Notes: generated by a model not told the origin, from the letters alone. A stretch of 64,000 nucleotides of DNA from Lysobacter daejeonensis GH1-9 (GCF_000768355.1 NZ_AVPU01000012.1:1-64000); one strand, 5' to 3'. Counted from the stretch's first letter, positions 28,725-39,703 are shown. Numbers and translations: made by a program.

Positions 28725-29492
28725 TCACACCCTGAAGTCGGCCGGACCCAACAGGTCGATACCGCACTCCAGCCGCTCCAGCCAGTTGAGGAACTGGCCG
28801 ATGGCCTCGCCGCGGAACGGCAGGCCGTGCTGCGGCACGATCATCTGCGGATCCAGCTTGCGCACCATATCCACCCACAGGCGCAACACCCGGTTGGAGC
28901 CCATGTAGCGGCGGTGGAAGCCTTCCATCTTCGGCACATGCGTCGCGAAATCCTGCACGAACCCGTAGCTGGCGCCGCTGGGGATCAGCGAGGCGCCCAC
29001 ATCGCCCGAGAACAGGATCTTCGCCTGCGGGTCGTAGAAGCCGAAGTTGCCCACCGAGTGCAGGAAGTGCGCCGGCACCGCGCGGATCACCGCATTGCCC
29101 ACCGGGATCAGACCGCCCTCATCCGGCAACAGCAGGTAGCGGTCGGCGCCGCTGTTCTTCATGTAGCCCGGCACCACGTGCGGCACGAAGCGACCCCACA
29201 ATTTGGAGCAGACCACGGTGGCTTGGGTGTACAGCAGCCACTTGTCCACCGCGCCGATGATGTCCGGGTCCTGGTGGGAACACAGCACCAGGTCGACCTC
29301 GTTGGGTTTGACGTAGGCGGCCAGCGCCAGCATCAGCGGGTTGTAGACCAGCGCCCCGCCCGGGTCGAGCACCGCCGAATGGCGGCCGTTCTGGATCAGG
29401 AACTGGTTGGCCTGCACGCCGTCGTCGCCGCGCACAAGGTCGTTGAAGGCCACGCAGCGGTGGTCTCCGGACTCGAAAAGCACAAACGCCAT
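28725..29492 (-). CDS. MBL-fold protein of the oxygen-binding di-iron type
   Basis: 255-residue metallo-beta-lactamase-fold protein related to the N-terminal domain of flavodiiron proteins. Metal ligands appear as H73-x-D75-x-D77 (SHQDPDI), H142/H145 (AHFLHSVGN), D164 (FSGDVG) and H222 (PQHGLPF). No flavodoxin domain follows, so it would need a separate redox partner. It may reduce or sense O2 or NO; a hydrolase role is also possible. It converges with the Rieske gene (18 nt between stops). The divergent side faces the Fur-box-controlled TonB gene. Confidence 0.8.
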   Translation of the reverse strand: MAFVLFESGDHRCVAFNDLVRGDDGVQANQFLIQNGRHSAVLDPGGALVYNPLMLALAAYVKPNEVDLVLCSHQDPDIIGAVDKWLLYTQATVVCSKLWGRFVPHVVPGYMKNSGADRYLLLPDEGGLIPVGNAVIRAVPAHFLHSVGNFGFYDPQAKILFSGDVGASLIPSGASYGFVQDFATHVPKMEGFHRRYMGSNRVLRLWVDMVRKLDPQMIVPQHGLPFRGEAIGQFLNWLERLECGIDLLGPADFRV

Positions 29493-29643
29493 GGGGGATC
29501 GCTACCCGATTCGTGGAGTGGGGCACTCTAGGTGGCCAACACGCCCCGCACTTTGATCATTCGCAAATTGGCCCCGCGACCTTCGTCGGAGCAGGCCAGG
29601 AGGCGATTGCAGGGCGCTTGATCGAAATCACGTGCAATTCGTG

Positions 29644-29662
29644 TTGCGAATCATTATCATTC
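29644..29662 (+). promoter_or_regulatory. Fur box upstream of the TonB-dependent receptor
   Basis: The 19-bp site contains GAATCATTATC, matching 10 of 11 bases of the corresponding part of the Fur consensus (ATAATCATTATC region), with the further half CATTC. It lies 47 nt upstream of the receptor start in an AT-rich patch. Iron repression by Fur of the receptor is inferred. Confidence 0.75.
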
Positions 29663-29709
29663 ACTTCAACAACTGACCCGGCCATTCCGGCCGACACCAC
29701 GCTCAAGCA

Positions 29710-31818
29710 ATGAAGCCGCAACTTCCGAAGGGATCTCCGCTCGCCATCGCCCTCTCGCTCGCCATCGCCTTCCCAGCCTTCGCGGCCACCGAGGGTGAGG
29801 GCCATGTCGGCACCGCCACCGTCGCATCGGCCAACCTGGCCGCCCCCACCGATCTGGACAAGATCGAGGTGCACGGCGTGCATGTAACCGGTTACGACCC
29901 CAAGACCAGCCGCACCGCGACCAAGACCGATGCCCTGCTGCGCGACACCCCGCAGGCGATCTCGATCGTGACCGAGGAGCTGATCAAGGACACCGCCATG
30001 AACAGCATGGGCGACGTGGTGCGCTACATGCCGGGCATCACCATGGCCCAGGGCGAAGGCAACCGCGACACCACCGTGATTCGCGGCAGCAGCTCCACCG
30101 CTGACTTCTTCGTGGATGGCCTGCGCGACGACGTGCAATACATGCGCGACCTGTACAACATCGAGCGCGTGGAAGGCTTGAAGGGCCCCAACGCGATGAT
30201 CTTCGGCCGCGGCGGTTCGGGTGGCGTGATCAACCGCGTCACCAAGCAGGCCGATTGGCACGACCACGGCGAATTCAACCTGCAGCTTGGTTCGTGGGAC
30301 CGTCGCCGCGCCTCGGTGGACGTCGGCCACGGCATCAACGAGACCGCCGCCTTCCGCGTCACCGCGATGGGCGAGGACTCCGACAGCTACCGCGAAGGTT
30401 ACGAGCAGCGCCGCTATGGCCTGAACCCGACCCTGGCGTTCCGCCTGGGCGACGCCACAATGCTCAACCTGAGCTATGAACACTTCCGCGACGATCGCGT
30501 GGCAGACCGCGGTGTCCCGTCGCTAAACGGCCGCCCCCTCGAAACCGATCCGGAGACCTTCTTTGGCGACCCGGAACACAGCCCGGTGTGGGCCCGCGTC
30601 AACGCTTTCAACGCAGTGCTCAACCATGACTTCGCGAACGGCGTGCACCTGCGCAATGCCACGGTTTACGGGGATTACGACAAGTTCTACCAGAACATCT
30701 TCCCAAGCAGCACCAATGGAACGACGGTGACCTTGGGCGCCTACAACAACTTCACCACCCGTGAGAACGCGTTCAACCAGACCGACCTGACCTACGGCTT
30801 CAGCACAGGCACCGTCGCGCACACCTTGCTGATGGGTGCGGAAATCGGCCGCCAGGTCACCGGCAACCGCCGCGAAACTGGCGTCTTCGGCGCGTCCAAC
30901 GTGGTGCCGGTGTCCAACCCGATCTATACCGGCCCGATCACCTTCCAGCAGAGCGCCACGGACAGCACCAACACCGGCACCACCGACATCGCCGCGCTGT
31001 ACGTGCAGGACCAGATCGAGTTCTCGCCGAAGTTCCAGGCCATCCTGGGCGTTCGCTACGACCGCTTCGAGGTGGATTTCACCAACGTCCGCAATGGCGC
31101 GCACTTCACCACCCAGGACGACCTGCTCTCGCCGCGCGTGGGCCTGGTCTACAAGCCGCTCGAAGCCGTATCGCTGTATGCCAGCTACAGCAACTCGTTC
31201 ATGCCGCGGGCTGGCGATCAGCTGAGCTCGCTGTCGCTGACCAACGCTGCGCTGGACCCGGAAGAGTTCAAGAATTACGAAGTCGGTGCGAAGTGGGATA
31301 TCCGCCCTGCGCTCTCGCTCACCGCTGCCGTGTACCGTCTCGATCGCGAGAACGTTGCCGTGGCCACCAATGTTCCGGGGGTCTCGGAACTGGTGAAGGG
31401 CCAGCGCACCGAAGGTGTCGAGATCGGCCTGTCCGGCGAACTCACCGAGCACTGGAAGATCATCGGCGGCTACGCCTACCAGGACAGCGAGAACCTGCTG
31501 ACCCACAAGGAGATCGCCAGCGTGCCGCGCAACAGCGCCTCGCTGTGGAACCGCTACGACTTCAACGACCAGTGGGGCGTCGGCCTGGGCGCGACCTACC
31601 GCGACGACATGTACGCCGCGGCCGACAATGCCGTGGTGCTACCCGGTTACACCCGCGTGGATGCGGCGGTGTTCTACACCGTCAACCCCAACGTGAGGCT
31701 GCAGCTCAACGTCGAAAACCTGCTGGACGAGCAGTACTACGCATCCGCGCACAACAACAACAACATCACCCCGGGCGCACCGCGCGGCTACTACCTGACC
31801 GCCAGCTTCAAGTTCTGA
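29710..31818 (+). CDS. TonB-dependent siderophore receptor (Fiu-like)
   Basis: 702-residue outer-membrane receptor. A signal peptide (cleavage after AFA, residue 25) is followed by a plug domain (about 60-190: TPQAISIVTEELI, MPGITMAQGEGNRDT, FFVDGLRDDVQYMRDLYN, GPNAMIFGRGGSGGVINRVTK). A 22-strand barrel region follows, ending in the terminal strand YYLTASFKF with C-terminal Phe. The plug style matches catecholate siderophore receptors of the Fiu/FhuE group. A Fur box is just upstream and a terminator just downstream. The exact siderophore is unknown. Confidence 0.92.
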   Translation: MKPQLPKGSPLAIALSLAIAFPAFAATEGEGHVGTATVASANLAAPTDLDKIEVHGVHVTGYDPKTSRTATKTDALLRDTPQAISIVTEELIKDTAMNSMGDVVRYMPGITMAQGEGNRDTTVIRGSSSTADFFVDGLRDDVQYMRDLYNIERVEGLKGPNAMIFGRGGSGGVINRVTKQADWHDHGEFNLQLGSWDRRRASVDVGHGINETAAFRVTAMGEDSDSYREGYEQRRYGLNPTLAFRLGDATMLNLSYEHFRDDRVADRGVPSLNGRPLETDPETFFGDPEHSPVWARVNAFNAVLNHDFANGVHLRNATVYGDYDKFYQNIFPSSTNGTTVTLGAYNNFTTRENAFNQTDLTYGFSTGTVAHTLLMGAEIGRQVTGNRRETGVFGASNVVPVSNPIYTGPITFQQSATDSTNTGTTDIAALYVQDQIEFSPKFQAILGVRYDRFEVDFTNVRNGAHFTTQDDLLSPRVGLVYKPLEAVSLYASYSNSFMPRAGDQLSSLSLTNAALDPEEFKNYEVGAKWDIRPALSLTAAVYRLDRENVAVATNVPGVSELVKGQRTEGVEIGLSGELTEHWKIIGGYAYQDSENLLTHKEIASVPRNSASLWNRYDFNDQWGVGLGATYRDDMYAAADNAVVLPGYTRVDAAVFYTVNPNVRLQLNVENLLDEQYYASAHNNNNITPGAPRGYYLTASFKF

Positions 31819-31841
31819 TCTTCCGTTGCACCGCAACTCCC

Positions 31842-31869
31842 GGGCCCGCACTTGCATGCGGGCCCTTTT
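31842..31869 (+). terminator. Intrinsic terminator after the TonB receptor
   Basis: GGGCCCGCA (31842-31850) pairs perfectly with TGCGGGCCC (31857-31865), loop of 6, followed by TTTT. It lies 24 nt past the receptor stop. It precedes the PepSY gene by only 16 nt, so it may attenuate read-through into that gene. Confidence 0.75.
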
Positions 31870-31884
31870 GCCCTTGGAGCTCCG

Positions 31885-32547
31885 ATGACCGCCTCTGCCG
31901 CCTCGATCGCACAGACCACCACCCGCCGCCGCAGCAACACCGCCTATCGCTGGGTGCGCCAGGTGCACCTGTGGATTGGTGCCTGGGGCGCGCTGGCGGC
32001 GGTGGTCTACGGGCTGACGGGCCTGGTGATGAACCACCGCTTTGGCGACGGGGCGTGGCCGCAGGGCGACACCCAGGACAGCGGACGCGTGGTGCTGGAG
32101 GTGCCGGCCGGGGCGCGCGACACTCCCGAAGCCCTGTCGGCCTGGCTCGGGTCGGCCCACGGGCTGCACCCGCAGGTGATCCGCAAGGGCAAGCCGGAAG
32201 CGGCCCGTCTGGGCGGCACTGAAGTCCGGCAGCCGCCCAAATGGAACCTGTCCGGTGGCACGGCGGCCAAATCGTGGTCGCTGGAGTACATGCCGGGCAA
32301 CGCCACCGCGGAGGTCAAGCAATCACGCCACTCGCTGCTGGCCGGCCTCAACCGCCTGCACAAGGGCGTGGGCGGCGGTTGGGCATGGATCGCGCTCGCC
32401 GACAGTTTCGCTATCGGCATGCTGCTGCTGGGCCTCTCCGGCATCTGGATGTGGGCCCGTGGGCGCACCACCCGGCAGATGGTGGCCAGCGTGATGGGCC
32501 TGTCGGTGCTGGTGCTGCTGGTGGTGCTGGGACCGGCGCTGCTTTGA
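31885..32547 (+). CDS. PepSY-associated TM-helix protein
   Basis: 220-residue inner-membrane protein. An N-terminal helix (HLWIGAWGALAAVVYGLTGLVMNH, about 30-53) precedes a periplasmic PepSY-like segment. Two C-terminal helices follow (WIALADSFAIGMLLLGLSGIWMW and a Val/Leu-rich last one). Histidines in WVRQVHLWIG and RLHKGVGG match the PepSY_TM family, often found next to siderophore receptors, where some members are ferric-siderophore reductases. GGAG lies 6 nt before ATG 31885. Its place after the TonB receptor suggests a part in iron release from the siderophore. Confidence 0.82.
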   Translation: MTASAASIAQTTTRRRSNTAYRWVRQVHLWIGAWGALAAVVYGLTGLVMNHRFGDGAWPQGDTQDSGRVVLEVPAGARDTPEALSAWLGSAHGLHPQVIRKGKPEAARLGGTEVRQPPKWNLSGGTAAKSWSLEYMPGNATAEVKQSRHSLLAGLNRLHKGVGGGWAWIALADSFAIGMLLLGLSGIWMWARGRTTRQMVASVMGLSVLVLLVVLGPALL

Positions 32548-32548
32548 T

Positions 32549-33199
32549 TCAACCGCCCGCGCGGGGCGCCAGGCGGATCATCAGGGCTTCGCCGCCGCCA
32601 TGCAGCACGTGGCGCAGTCGCGTGTCGCCGGCACGGATCAGCACCGTGTCGCCCATCGCCAGCGGCGGCAATTCCGGCGCGCCATCAAAGGTGGCCCGCC
32701 CCGCCAGCAGGTGCACCGCCCACAGTCCGCGCGGCTCGGTGAAGATCACCATCGGCCCCACCAGCGGTCGGTGCCACAGGTCGGCCTCGACGCGGTCGCG
32801 TCGCCACATGAGGTTGAAGTCGTGGGTGGGGCCGTCGAGCAACTCGCCAGTCAGGACGCGCTCGCCGGCAAAGCGCAGGCGCTCATGCGGCGGACGCAGC
32901 TCGTGCACCTCGCCATCGTCGAAACGCAGGCGCACACCGTGCCCCGACAGCAACACCAGTTCGCGGTCGATGCCCGGGAACGCGGAAAACTCCGCGTCGC
33001 GCTCGATCTCGGCAATGGACAGCCGCCAGTCCCACTCCCCACCCGCGTCCCCGGCATCGGGTTGGAAGCCCGAGTCCGTCAGCTGGCCACGCGCGATCTC
33101 GCGCGTCCACCCCAACTGGTTTCTCCAGCGCTCACGCCGGTATTCGTTGGCGGGAATCACCTGCACGTGCCCGCCCGCGTGCCCACTGTCGGCCGTCAT
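32549..33199 (-). CDS. HutD-family protein
   Basis: 216-residue HutD-like cupin. Family marks are VIPANEYRRERWRNQLGWTREIA near the start, DWRLSIAEIERDAEFSAFPGIDRELVLLSG in the middle, and DFNLMWRRD. HutD is linked to histidine use (hut) in pseudomonads, where it limits hut expression, but no hut genes are present here, so the role is open. The start is set at ATG 33199, with GGTGGA upstream; ATG 33214 adds five residues. It converges with the PepSY gene (1 nt between stops). Confidence 0.82.
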   Translation of the reverse strand: MTADSGHAGGHVQVIPANEYRRERWRNQLGWTREIARGQLTDSGFQPDAGDAGGEWDWRLSIAEIERDAEFSAFPGIDRELVLLSGHGVRLRFDDGEVHELRPPHERLRFAGERVLTGELLDGPTHDFNLMWRRDRVEADLWHRPLVGPMVIFTEPRGLWAVHLLAGRATFDGAPELPPLAMGDTVLIRAGDTRLRHVLHGGGEALMIRLAPRAGG

Positions 33200-33264
33200 C
33201 CATCCACCCCACATCGCAAGCCCGCCAGTCTAGCCGCCCCGTCAGGTCAAACGAACACAGTGAT

Positions 33265-33299
33265 GCCGCCCGGCCGCGCATCCTGTGCGGCCGGGCGGT
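33265..33299. repeat. Long GC-rich inverted repeat between hutD and the ComEA-like gene
   Basis: GCCGCCCGGCCGC (33265-33277) pairs with GCGGCCGGGCGGT (33287-33299), 13 bp with one G-T pair and a 9-base loop. It lies 62 nt past the minus-strand ComEA-like stop and upstream of hutD's start. It may end the ComEA-like transcript, but no T-run is present. Confidence 0.5.
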
Positions 33300-33360
33300 A
33301 TACGTCCTTGTCCGGGGTCAGGCCCCGATTCCCCCGGCCACTCCATTCCGGGTCCTGGAG

Positions 33361-33654
33361 TCAGCGGCGCTTGGGGATGGCGCCGACGACGATGCGGTCG
33401 CGGTTCTTCTCGATGGTCTTCAGGCCGATGCCCTTGACCAGGGCCAACTGCTCGACGCTGCGGAACGGGCCGTTGGCGGTGCGGTAGGCCACAATGGCCT
33501 GGGCCTTCGCCGGGCCGATGTTGAGCAGCACGCGATCCAGCGTGGTCACGTCGGCGGTGTTGATGTCGATCTTCTCGGCCGCCATGGCGAGCGGGCTGCA
33601 GAGCAGCAGGGCGGCCATCAGCAGGCCTCGCAGGGCGTTGGCGATATTCATCAT
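33361..33654 (-). CDS. ComEA-type helix-hairpin-helix protein
   Basis: 97-residue exported protein. A signal peptide (MMNIANALRGLLMAALLLCSPLAMA) is followed by one ComEA helix-hairpin-helix domain (KIDINTADVTTLDRVL, IGPAKAQAIVAYR, FRSVEQLALVKGIGLKTIEKN). ComEA proteins bind double-stranded DNA in the periplasm and pull it in during natural transformation. AAGGAG lies 7 nt before the first of two adjacent ATGs. No other competence genes are close. Short HhH proteins of this type are widespread, so a competence role is likely but not certain. Confidence 0.85.
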   Translation of the reverse strand: MMNIANALRGLLMAALLLCSPLAMAAEKIDINTADVTTLDRVLLNIGPAKAQAIVAYRTANGPFRSVEQLALVKGIGLKTIEKNRDRIVVGAIPKRR

Positions 33655-33856
33655 CGGAATGCTCCTTGGGGTGGCTGGGGCCGTTAGGGCCAATCCGCGT
33701 GGCCGCGGCGACATGGACACAGTCTCCGGATCACGGCCGCCGGGCGGAATCGGCCGGGGCCGCGCCGAGGCTCGGAATCGGGCGCGCCCTCGTGTAGGAA
33801 AATTCCTACCCCCGCCAGCCGGGTTAAAATGGCCGTTCATCACGCACGAGGTCGTC

Positions 33857-35350
<1,494 letters not shown>

Positions 35351-35387
35351 GTCCCGCGCCGGGCACGGCGCACTTCGCTAATGCCCC

Positions 35388-35418
35388 ACGACGCCCGGCC
35401 CAGGCCGGGCGTCGTCGT
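35388..35418 (+). terminator. Terminator after the M20 peptidase
   Basis: ACGACGCCCGGCC (35388-35400) and GGCCGGGCGTCGT (35403-35415) form a perfect 13-bp inverted repeat. A short C-TTT follows. It lies 38 nt after the stop. Confidence 0.65.
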
Positions 35419-35507
35419 TTCTACTTCGCTGCAGTGCAACGTGCCAGCCTCCGGCCGACTGCTAGGATCGGCCGGGCAGTACCCACCACCAACGCAAGGG
35501 GAACGAT

Positions 35508-35750
35508 ATGGGCGGAATCCTGTACACGATCATCATTGGTGCGGTCATCGGCGTGCTTGCGCGCTTCTTCAAGCCGGGCGCGGACCCGATGGGATGGATC
35601 GTCACGATCCTGTTGGGCATTGCGGGCTCTTACATCGGCAGCCTGATCTACCCAGCCGCCGGCGTATTGGGGTTCGTGGTGTCGATCGTGTGCGCGGTCG
35701 TACTGTTGTTCGTGTACGAGATCATCCGTAAGAAGACGGCGAAAGCCTGA
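35508..35750 (+). CDS. GlsB/YeaQ/YmgE-family membrane protein
   Basis: 80-residue inner-membrane protein with three hydrophobic segments (about 4-20, 28-48 and 52-72) and a basic C-terminus (IIRKKTAKA). GGILYTIIIGAVIGVLAR and GWIVTILLGIAGSYIGSLI are characteristic of the transglycosylase-associated / GlsB family, linked to general stress response but without known activity. AAGGGG precedes the ATG by 6 nt. A strong terminator follows 26 nt after the stop, so it is monocistronic. Confidence 0.85.
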   Translation: MGGILYTIIIGAVIGVLARFFKPGADPMGWIVTILLGIAGSYIGSLIYPAAGVLGFVVSIVCAVVLLFVYEIIRKKTAKA

Positions 35751-35776
35751 CCTGCTTGCGGTCCAGGCGTGAGCAG

Positions 35777-35810
35777 AAAGCCCCGGCCAATGGCCGGGGC
35801 TTTCCCTTTT
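35777..35810. terminator. Intrinsic terminator between the GlsB-type gene and cysNC
   Basis: AAAGCCCCGGCC (35777-35788) and GGCCGGGGCTTT (35792-35803) form a perfect 12-bp stem with loop AAT, followed by CCCTTTT. It ends the GlsB-type transcript. The A-run on the other side is short, but the palindrome could also stop cysNC transcription, whose stop is at 35899. Confidence 0.8.
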
Positions 35811-35898
35811 CGATCGTCAGAATGCGCTCGCGGTTGCGCCAACCGGCTCCGCAACCGCAGGGTGACGCCACCCGTTGGCATGCGCCGCGGCCCGGAAG

Positions 35899-37821
35899 TC
35901 ATCCCAGCAAACGGTCGACCACCCGCTGCGCCAGCGTCTCGGCGGCGGCCGCTGTGGTGTCGAGGCGCAACTCGGGCGATTCCGGGGCTTCGTAGGGCGA
36001 ATCGATGCCGGTGAAGTTGGGGATCTTGCCGGCCCTCGCCTTGGCATACAGCCCCTTCACGTCACGTTCCTCGGCCACCGACAACGGCGTGTCGACAAAC
36101 ACCTCGATGAACTCGCCTTCGCCGAACAGCTCGCGCGCCATGCGCCGTTCGGCGCGGAACGGCGAGATGAAGCTGACCAGCACGATCAGGCCGGCATCGG
36201 TCATCAACCGCGCCACCTCGGCCACGCGACGGATATTTTCCACGCGGTCCTCGTCGGTGAAGCCCAGGTCCTTGTTGAGGCCATGACGGACGTTATCGCC
36301 ATCCAGGATGTAGGCGTGGTGCCCCATCGCGTGCAACTTCTTCTCCACCAGGTTGGCGATGGTGGACTTGCCTGATCCCGACAGTCCGGTGAACCAGGCG
36401 CAACGCGGCGTCTGGCCGAGGCTGAGCGCGCGCGCCGCCTGGTCGATGTCGGCGTGGTGCCAGTGGATGTTGCCGGCGCGGCGCAGGGCGAAATCCAGCG
36501 TGCCGGCGGCGACGGTGGCGTTGGTCTGCCGGTCGATCAGGATGAAGGCGCCGAGGTCACGGTTGTCGCGATAGGCCTCGAACGGGATCGGCTGGTCCAG
36601 GCCAAGGTTGCAGTAGGCCACCTCGTTGAGTTCCAGGTGCTTGGCCGCTAGTTGCGCCTGGGTGTTCACGTCGACCTTGTGCTTGATCTCGGTGACCGTG
36701 GCGCTGACGGTGCGCGTGCCGATCTTCATCCAGTACGGACGGCCAGGCAGCAGGCGTTGCTCGCCCATCCACAGCAGGTGCGCGGCGAACTGGTCTGCGA
36801 CTTCGGCAGGGCGTGCCGCGGCGGCGATCACGTCACCGCGGCTGATGTCCAACTCGTCGGTCAGGGTCAGGGTGATGGCCTGCCCGGCCGCCGCCACCTG
36901 CAGGTCGCCGTCGGCGGTGACGACCCGGTCCACGCGACTGCGACCGCCGGATGGCAGCACCACTACCGCGTCACCCGGACGGACTTCGCCTACGGCCACG
37001 GTGCCGGCGAAGCCGCGGAAGTCCTGGTTGGGGCGGTTGACCCACTGCACCGGCAGGCGGAAGCCGATGTCCGCGCGGTCGCGCGTGACGTCCACCGACT
37101 CCAGGTACTCCAGCACGCTGGGCCCTCGGTACCACGGCGTGTGCGGTGAACGCTCCAGCAGGTTGTCGCCCTGCAGCGCCGAGAGTGGCACTGCGGTGAC
37201 GTGCTCGATGCCCAGCTGCGTGGCCAGCCCACGGTAGCCATCGACGATTCGCTCGAACACACCTTCGTCGTAGCCGACCAGGTCCATCTTGTTGACCGCC
37301 AGCAGCACGTGGCGGATGCCCAGCAGCGAGATGATGTAGCTGTGGCGCCGCGTCTGGGTCAGCAAGCCTTTGCGCGCATCCACCAGCACCACGGCCACAT
37401 CGGCCGTGGACGCACCAGTGGCCATGTTGCGGGTGTACTGCTCGTGCCCGGGACAGTCAGCGACGATGAACTTGCGCTGGTCGGTACTGAAGAAGCGGTA
37501 GGCCACGTCGATGGTGATGCCCTGCTCGCGCTCGGCGGCAAGGCCATCGACCAGCAGGGCGAAGTCGATCGCATCACCCTGGGTGCCATGGCGACGGCTG
37601 TCGGCGGCCAGTGCGGACAACTGGTCGTCGAACAGACGCTTGGTGTCGTGCAGCAGGCGCCCGATCAGCGTGCTCTTGCCATCGTCCACGCTGCCGCAGG
37701 TGATGAAGCGCAGCAGGCCCTTGGTCTCGTGCTGGTGCAGGTAGGCGGCGACGGCGGCCGCGGCGTCATCGTGTTCCGGCACGACGGTGGAGGTGGCTTC
37801 GTTGAGCGGTGCGCTGGCCAT
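35899..37821 (-). CDS. cysNC: Bifunctional sulfate adenylyltransferase subunit 1 / APS kinase
   Basis: 640-residue fusion. The N-terminal CysN part (1-about 450) is a translational-type GTPase that couples GTP hydrolysis to APS formation by CysD: GSVDDGKS at 43-50, DCPGHEQY and NKMDLVGY follow. The C-terminal CysC part (about 465-640) is APS kinase with P-loop GLSGSGKS at 479-486 and [16 protein letters not shown]. Together with CysD they turn sulfate and ATP into PAPS. cysD's stop overlaps its ATG by 1 nt, so the two are translationally coupled. Confidence 0.95.
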   Translation of the reverse strand: MASAPLNEATSTVVPEHDDAAAAVAAYLHQHETKGLLRFITCGSVDDGKSTLIGRLLHDTKRLFDDQLSALAADSRRHGTQGDAIDFALLVDGLAAEREQGITIDVAYRFFSTDQRKFIVADCPGHEQYTRNMATGASTADVAVVLVDARKGLLTQTRRHSYIISLLGIRHVLLAVNKMDLVGYDEGVFERIVDGYRGLATQLGIEHVTAVPLSALQGDNLLERSPHTPWYRGPSVLEYLESVDVTRDRADIGFRLPVQWVNRPNQDFRGFAGTVAVGEVRPGDAVVVLPSGGRSRVDRVVTADGDLQVAAAGQAITLTLTDELDISRGDVIAAAARPAEVADQFAAHLLWMGEQRLLPGRPYWMKIGTRTVSATVTEIKHKVDVNTQAQLAAKHLELNEVAYCNLGLDQPIPFEAYRDNRDLGAFILIDRQTNATVAAGTLDFALRRAGNIHWHHADIDQAARALSLGQTPRCAWFTGLSGSGKSTIANLVEKKLHAMGHHAYILDGDNVRHGLNKDLGFTDEDRVENIRRVAEVARLMTDAGLIVLVSFISPFRAERRMARELFGEGEFIEVFVDTPLSVAEERDVKGLYAKARAGKIPNFTGIDSPYEAPESPELRLDTTAAAAETLAQRVVDRLLG

Positions 37822-38747
37822 CAGAAATAGCCCTCCTGCTTCTTCTTCTCCATCGACGCGGAGGGGTCGTGGTCAATGACGCGGCCCTGGCGCTCGGACG
37901 TGGTGGCCACCAGCATCTCGGCGATGATCTTTTCCAGCGTGTCGGCTTCGGAGTCGATCGCGCCGGTCAGCGGGTAGCAACCCAGCGTGCGGAAGCGCAC
38001 CTTGCGCAGCTGCGGCGCTTCGCCTGCGTGCAGCGGCAGGCGTTCGTCGTCGACAAGGATCAACGCGCCATCGCGCTCCACCACGGGTCGTTCGGCCGCG
38101 AAGTACAGCGACGGCACCGGGATACGTTCGCGGTAGATGTACAGCCAGACGTCCAGCTCGGTCCAGTTGGAGATCGGGAACACGCGCACCGACTCGCCCT
38201 TGTGCACGCGGGTGTTGTACAGGTTCCACAGCTCCGGGCGCTGGTTCTTGGGGTCCCAGCGGTGCTGCGCGGTGCGGAACGAGAAGATGCGCTCCTTGGC
38301 GCGCGACTTTTCCTCATCGCGGCGCGCGCCGCCGATGGCGGCATCGAAGCCGTACTGGTCCAGCGCCTGCTTCAGGCCCTGGGTCTTCATCACGTCGGTG
38401 TGCACGGTAGCGCCGTGACTGATCGGGCCGATGCCCTGCGCCACGCCTTCCGGGTTGGTGTGCACGCGCAGGTCGATGCCAGTCTCCGCGGCGCGACGAT
38501 CACGGAAGGCGATCATCTCGCGGAACTTCCAGCCGGTGTCCACGTGCAGCAGCGAGATCGGCGGCTTGCCCGGGGCGAACGCCTTCAGCAGCAGGTGCAG
38601 CAGCACCGAACTGTCCTTGCCGATGGAATACAGCATCACCGGGTTGCGGAACTCGGCCGCGACCTCGCGCAGGATGTGGATGCTCTCGGCCTCGAGGCGG
38701 TCGAGGTGGCTGAGCGCGGACGGCGACAGGGAAGACGACGGGGACAT
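37821..38747 (-). CDS. cysD: Sulfate adenylyltransferase subunit 2
   Basis: 308-residue CysD, the ATP-pyrophosphatase-type catalytic subunit that makes APS. The PP-loop SIGKDS is at residues 41-46, with [30 protein letters not shown] and [15 protein letters not shown] following. ATG 38747 is used; a TTG four codons upstream is the only alternative. It lies 45 nt after tauE/safE and overlaps cysNC by 1 nt. Confidence 0.95.
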   Translation of the reverse strand: MSPSSSLSPSALSHLDRLEAESIHILREVAAEFRNPVMLYSIGKDSSVLLHLLLKAFAPGKPPISLLHVDTGWKFREMIAFRDRRAAETGIDLRVHTNPEGVAQGIGPISHGATVHTDVMKTQGLKQALDQYGFDAAIGGARRDEEKSRAKERIFSFRTAQHRWDPKNQRPELWNLYNTRVHKGESVRVFPISNWTELDVWLYIYRERIPVPSLYFAAERPVVERDGALILVDDERLPLHAGEAPQLRKVRFRTLGCYPLTGAIDSEADTLEKIIAEMLVATTSERQGRVIDHDPSASMEKKKQEGYF

Positions 38748-38792
38748 CGGAAGGTTCAAGGGGCGACTCGCGGAAGCAGGTTCAATCGTGAC

Positions 38793-39545
38793 TCAAAACG
38801 CACCGAAGTGCTTGAGCAGGGTACGGGCGCTGAGCCCCATGACCAGCAGGCCAACCAGCACCAGCAGCGGCCGCGGGTGCACGTGGCGGACCAGCAACGC
38901 CCCCAGGGGAGCAGCGGCAACACCACCAATGGCCAGCCCGAGGATGATGTCCCAGTGGCCCAGGCCCAGGGTCACCAGGAACACCAGCGACGCAGTCAGC
39001 GTCACGAAGAACTCCACCGCGTTCACCGTGCCCACGGTCAGGCGCAACCCATTGCCGCGCGCCAGCAGGTTGCTGGACACGATCGGGCCCCAGCCGCCGC
39101 CGCCAATCGCGTCGATCAGCGCACCGAAAAAGCCCAGCGGCACCACGTGCGAAGCGACTTCGGCCGGCGGGAAGTCGCGGAACGCCTTGTAGACGATGAT
39201 GGCGCCCATCAGCACCAGATAGCCGGCGATCCACGGGCGCAGGGCATCGCCGGACAGGCTGGCGAGGAGATAGGCGCCCACACCCGCGCCCACCACACCG
39301 GGCAGCAGCAGCCGCTTGAACAGCTTGCGGTCGATGTTGCCGAAGGCATGGTGCGACGCCGCCGAGGCGCCGGTGGTAAAGCACTCGGCCGCATGCACGG
39401 TGGCGCTGGAGATGGCCGGTGGCACGCCGAAACCCAGCAACAGGCTGGATGCGGTCACGCCGTAGGCCATGCCCAGGGCGCCATCGACCAGCTGGGCAGC
39501 AAAGCCGATGGCGATGAACAGCAGCAGGTCGGGGGGAAGCTCCAT
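38793..39545 (-). CDS. TauE/SafE-family sulfite/sulfonate transporter
   Basis: 250-residue inner-membrane protein of the TauE/SafE (DUF81) family with about seven to eight hydrophobic segments. It opens with a typical LLLFIAIGFAAQLVDGALGMAYG and has a mid-protein GALIDAIGGGGWGP. Family members move sulfite, sulfoacetate or related anions. Being first in a unit with cysD-cysNC, it may import sulfate or export excess sulfite. No CysTWA-type sulfate ABC importer is in the cluster. ATG 39545 is used; an in-frame TTG lies two codons upstream. Confidence 0.82.
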   Translation of the reverse strand: MELPPDLLLFIAIGFAAQLVDGALGMAYGVTASSLLLGFGVPPAISSATVHAAECFTTGASAASHHAFGNIDRKLFKRLLLPGVVGAGVGAYLLASLSGDALRPWIAGYLVLMGAIIVYKAFRDFPPAEVASHVVPLGFFGALIDAIGGGGWGPIVSSNLLARGNGLRLTVGTVNAVEFFVTLTASLVFLVTLGLGHWDIILGLAIGGVAAAPLGALLVRHVHPRPLLVLVGLLVMGLSARTLLKHFGAF

Positions 39546-39618
39546 CGGCAATGAGGGGCATCAAGTGGGGTGTGGCCAGTATCGGAGCGACCCTCGGCGC
39601 CGATGAAATACAGCGAGG

Positions 39619-39633
39619 GCATAAGCGCATAAC
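39619..39633. promoter_or_regulatory. Candidate CysB site between tauE/cysDNC and cysJIH
   Basis: GCATAAGC and GCATAAC stand in tandem in the 158-bp divergent control region. The same CGCATAAGC word occurs, on the other strand, upstream of cysG (45294-45302). CysB sites in enterobacteria are AT-rich with ATAA-type half-sites, so CysB binding is plausible. Function is inferred. Confidence 0.4.
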
Positions 39634-39703
39634 CGCCTTTCCTTTCCGCGTGCGGAACGGGCTGCCTAGTCTGGCAGCGTCGAAATCCCCCTGCGGTGTC
39701 TCC

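Noticed and set aside
31842-31869. Hairpin considered as a riboswitch or attenuator for the PepSY gene
   Set aside because: A simple 9-bp stem with T-run after the receptor stop is best explained as a terminator; no alternative pairing was found.
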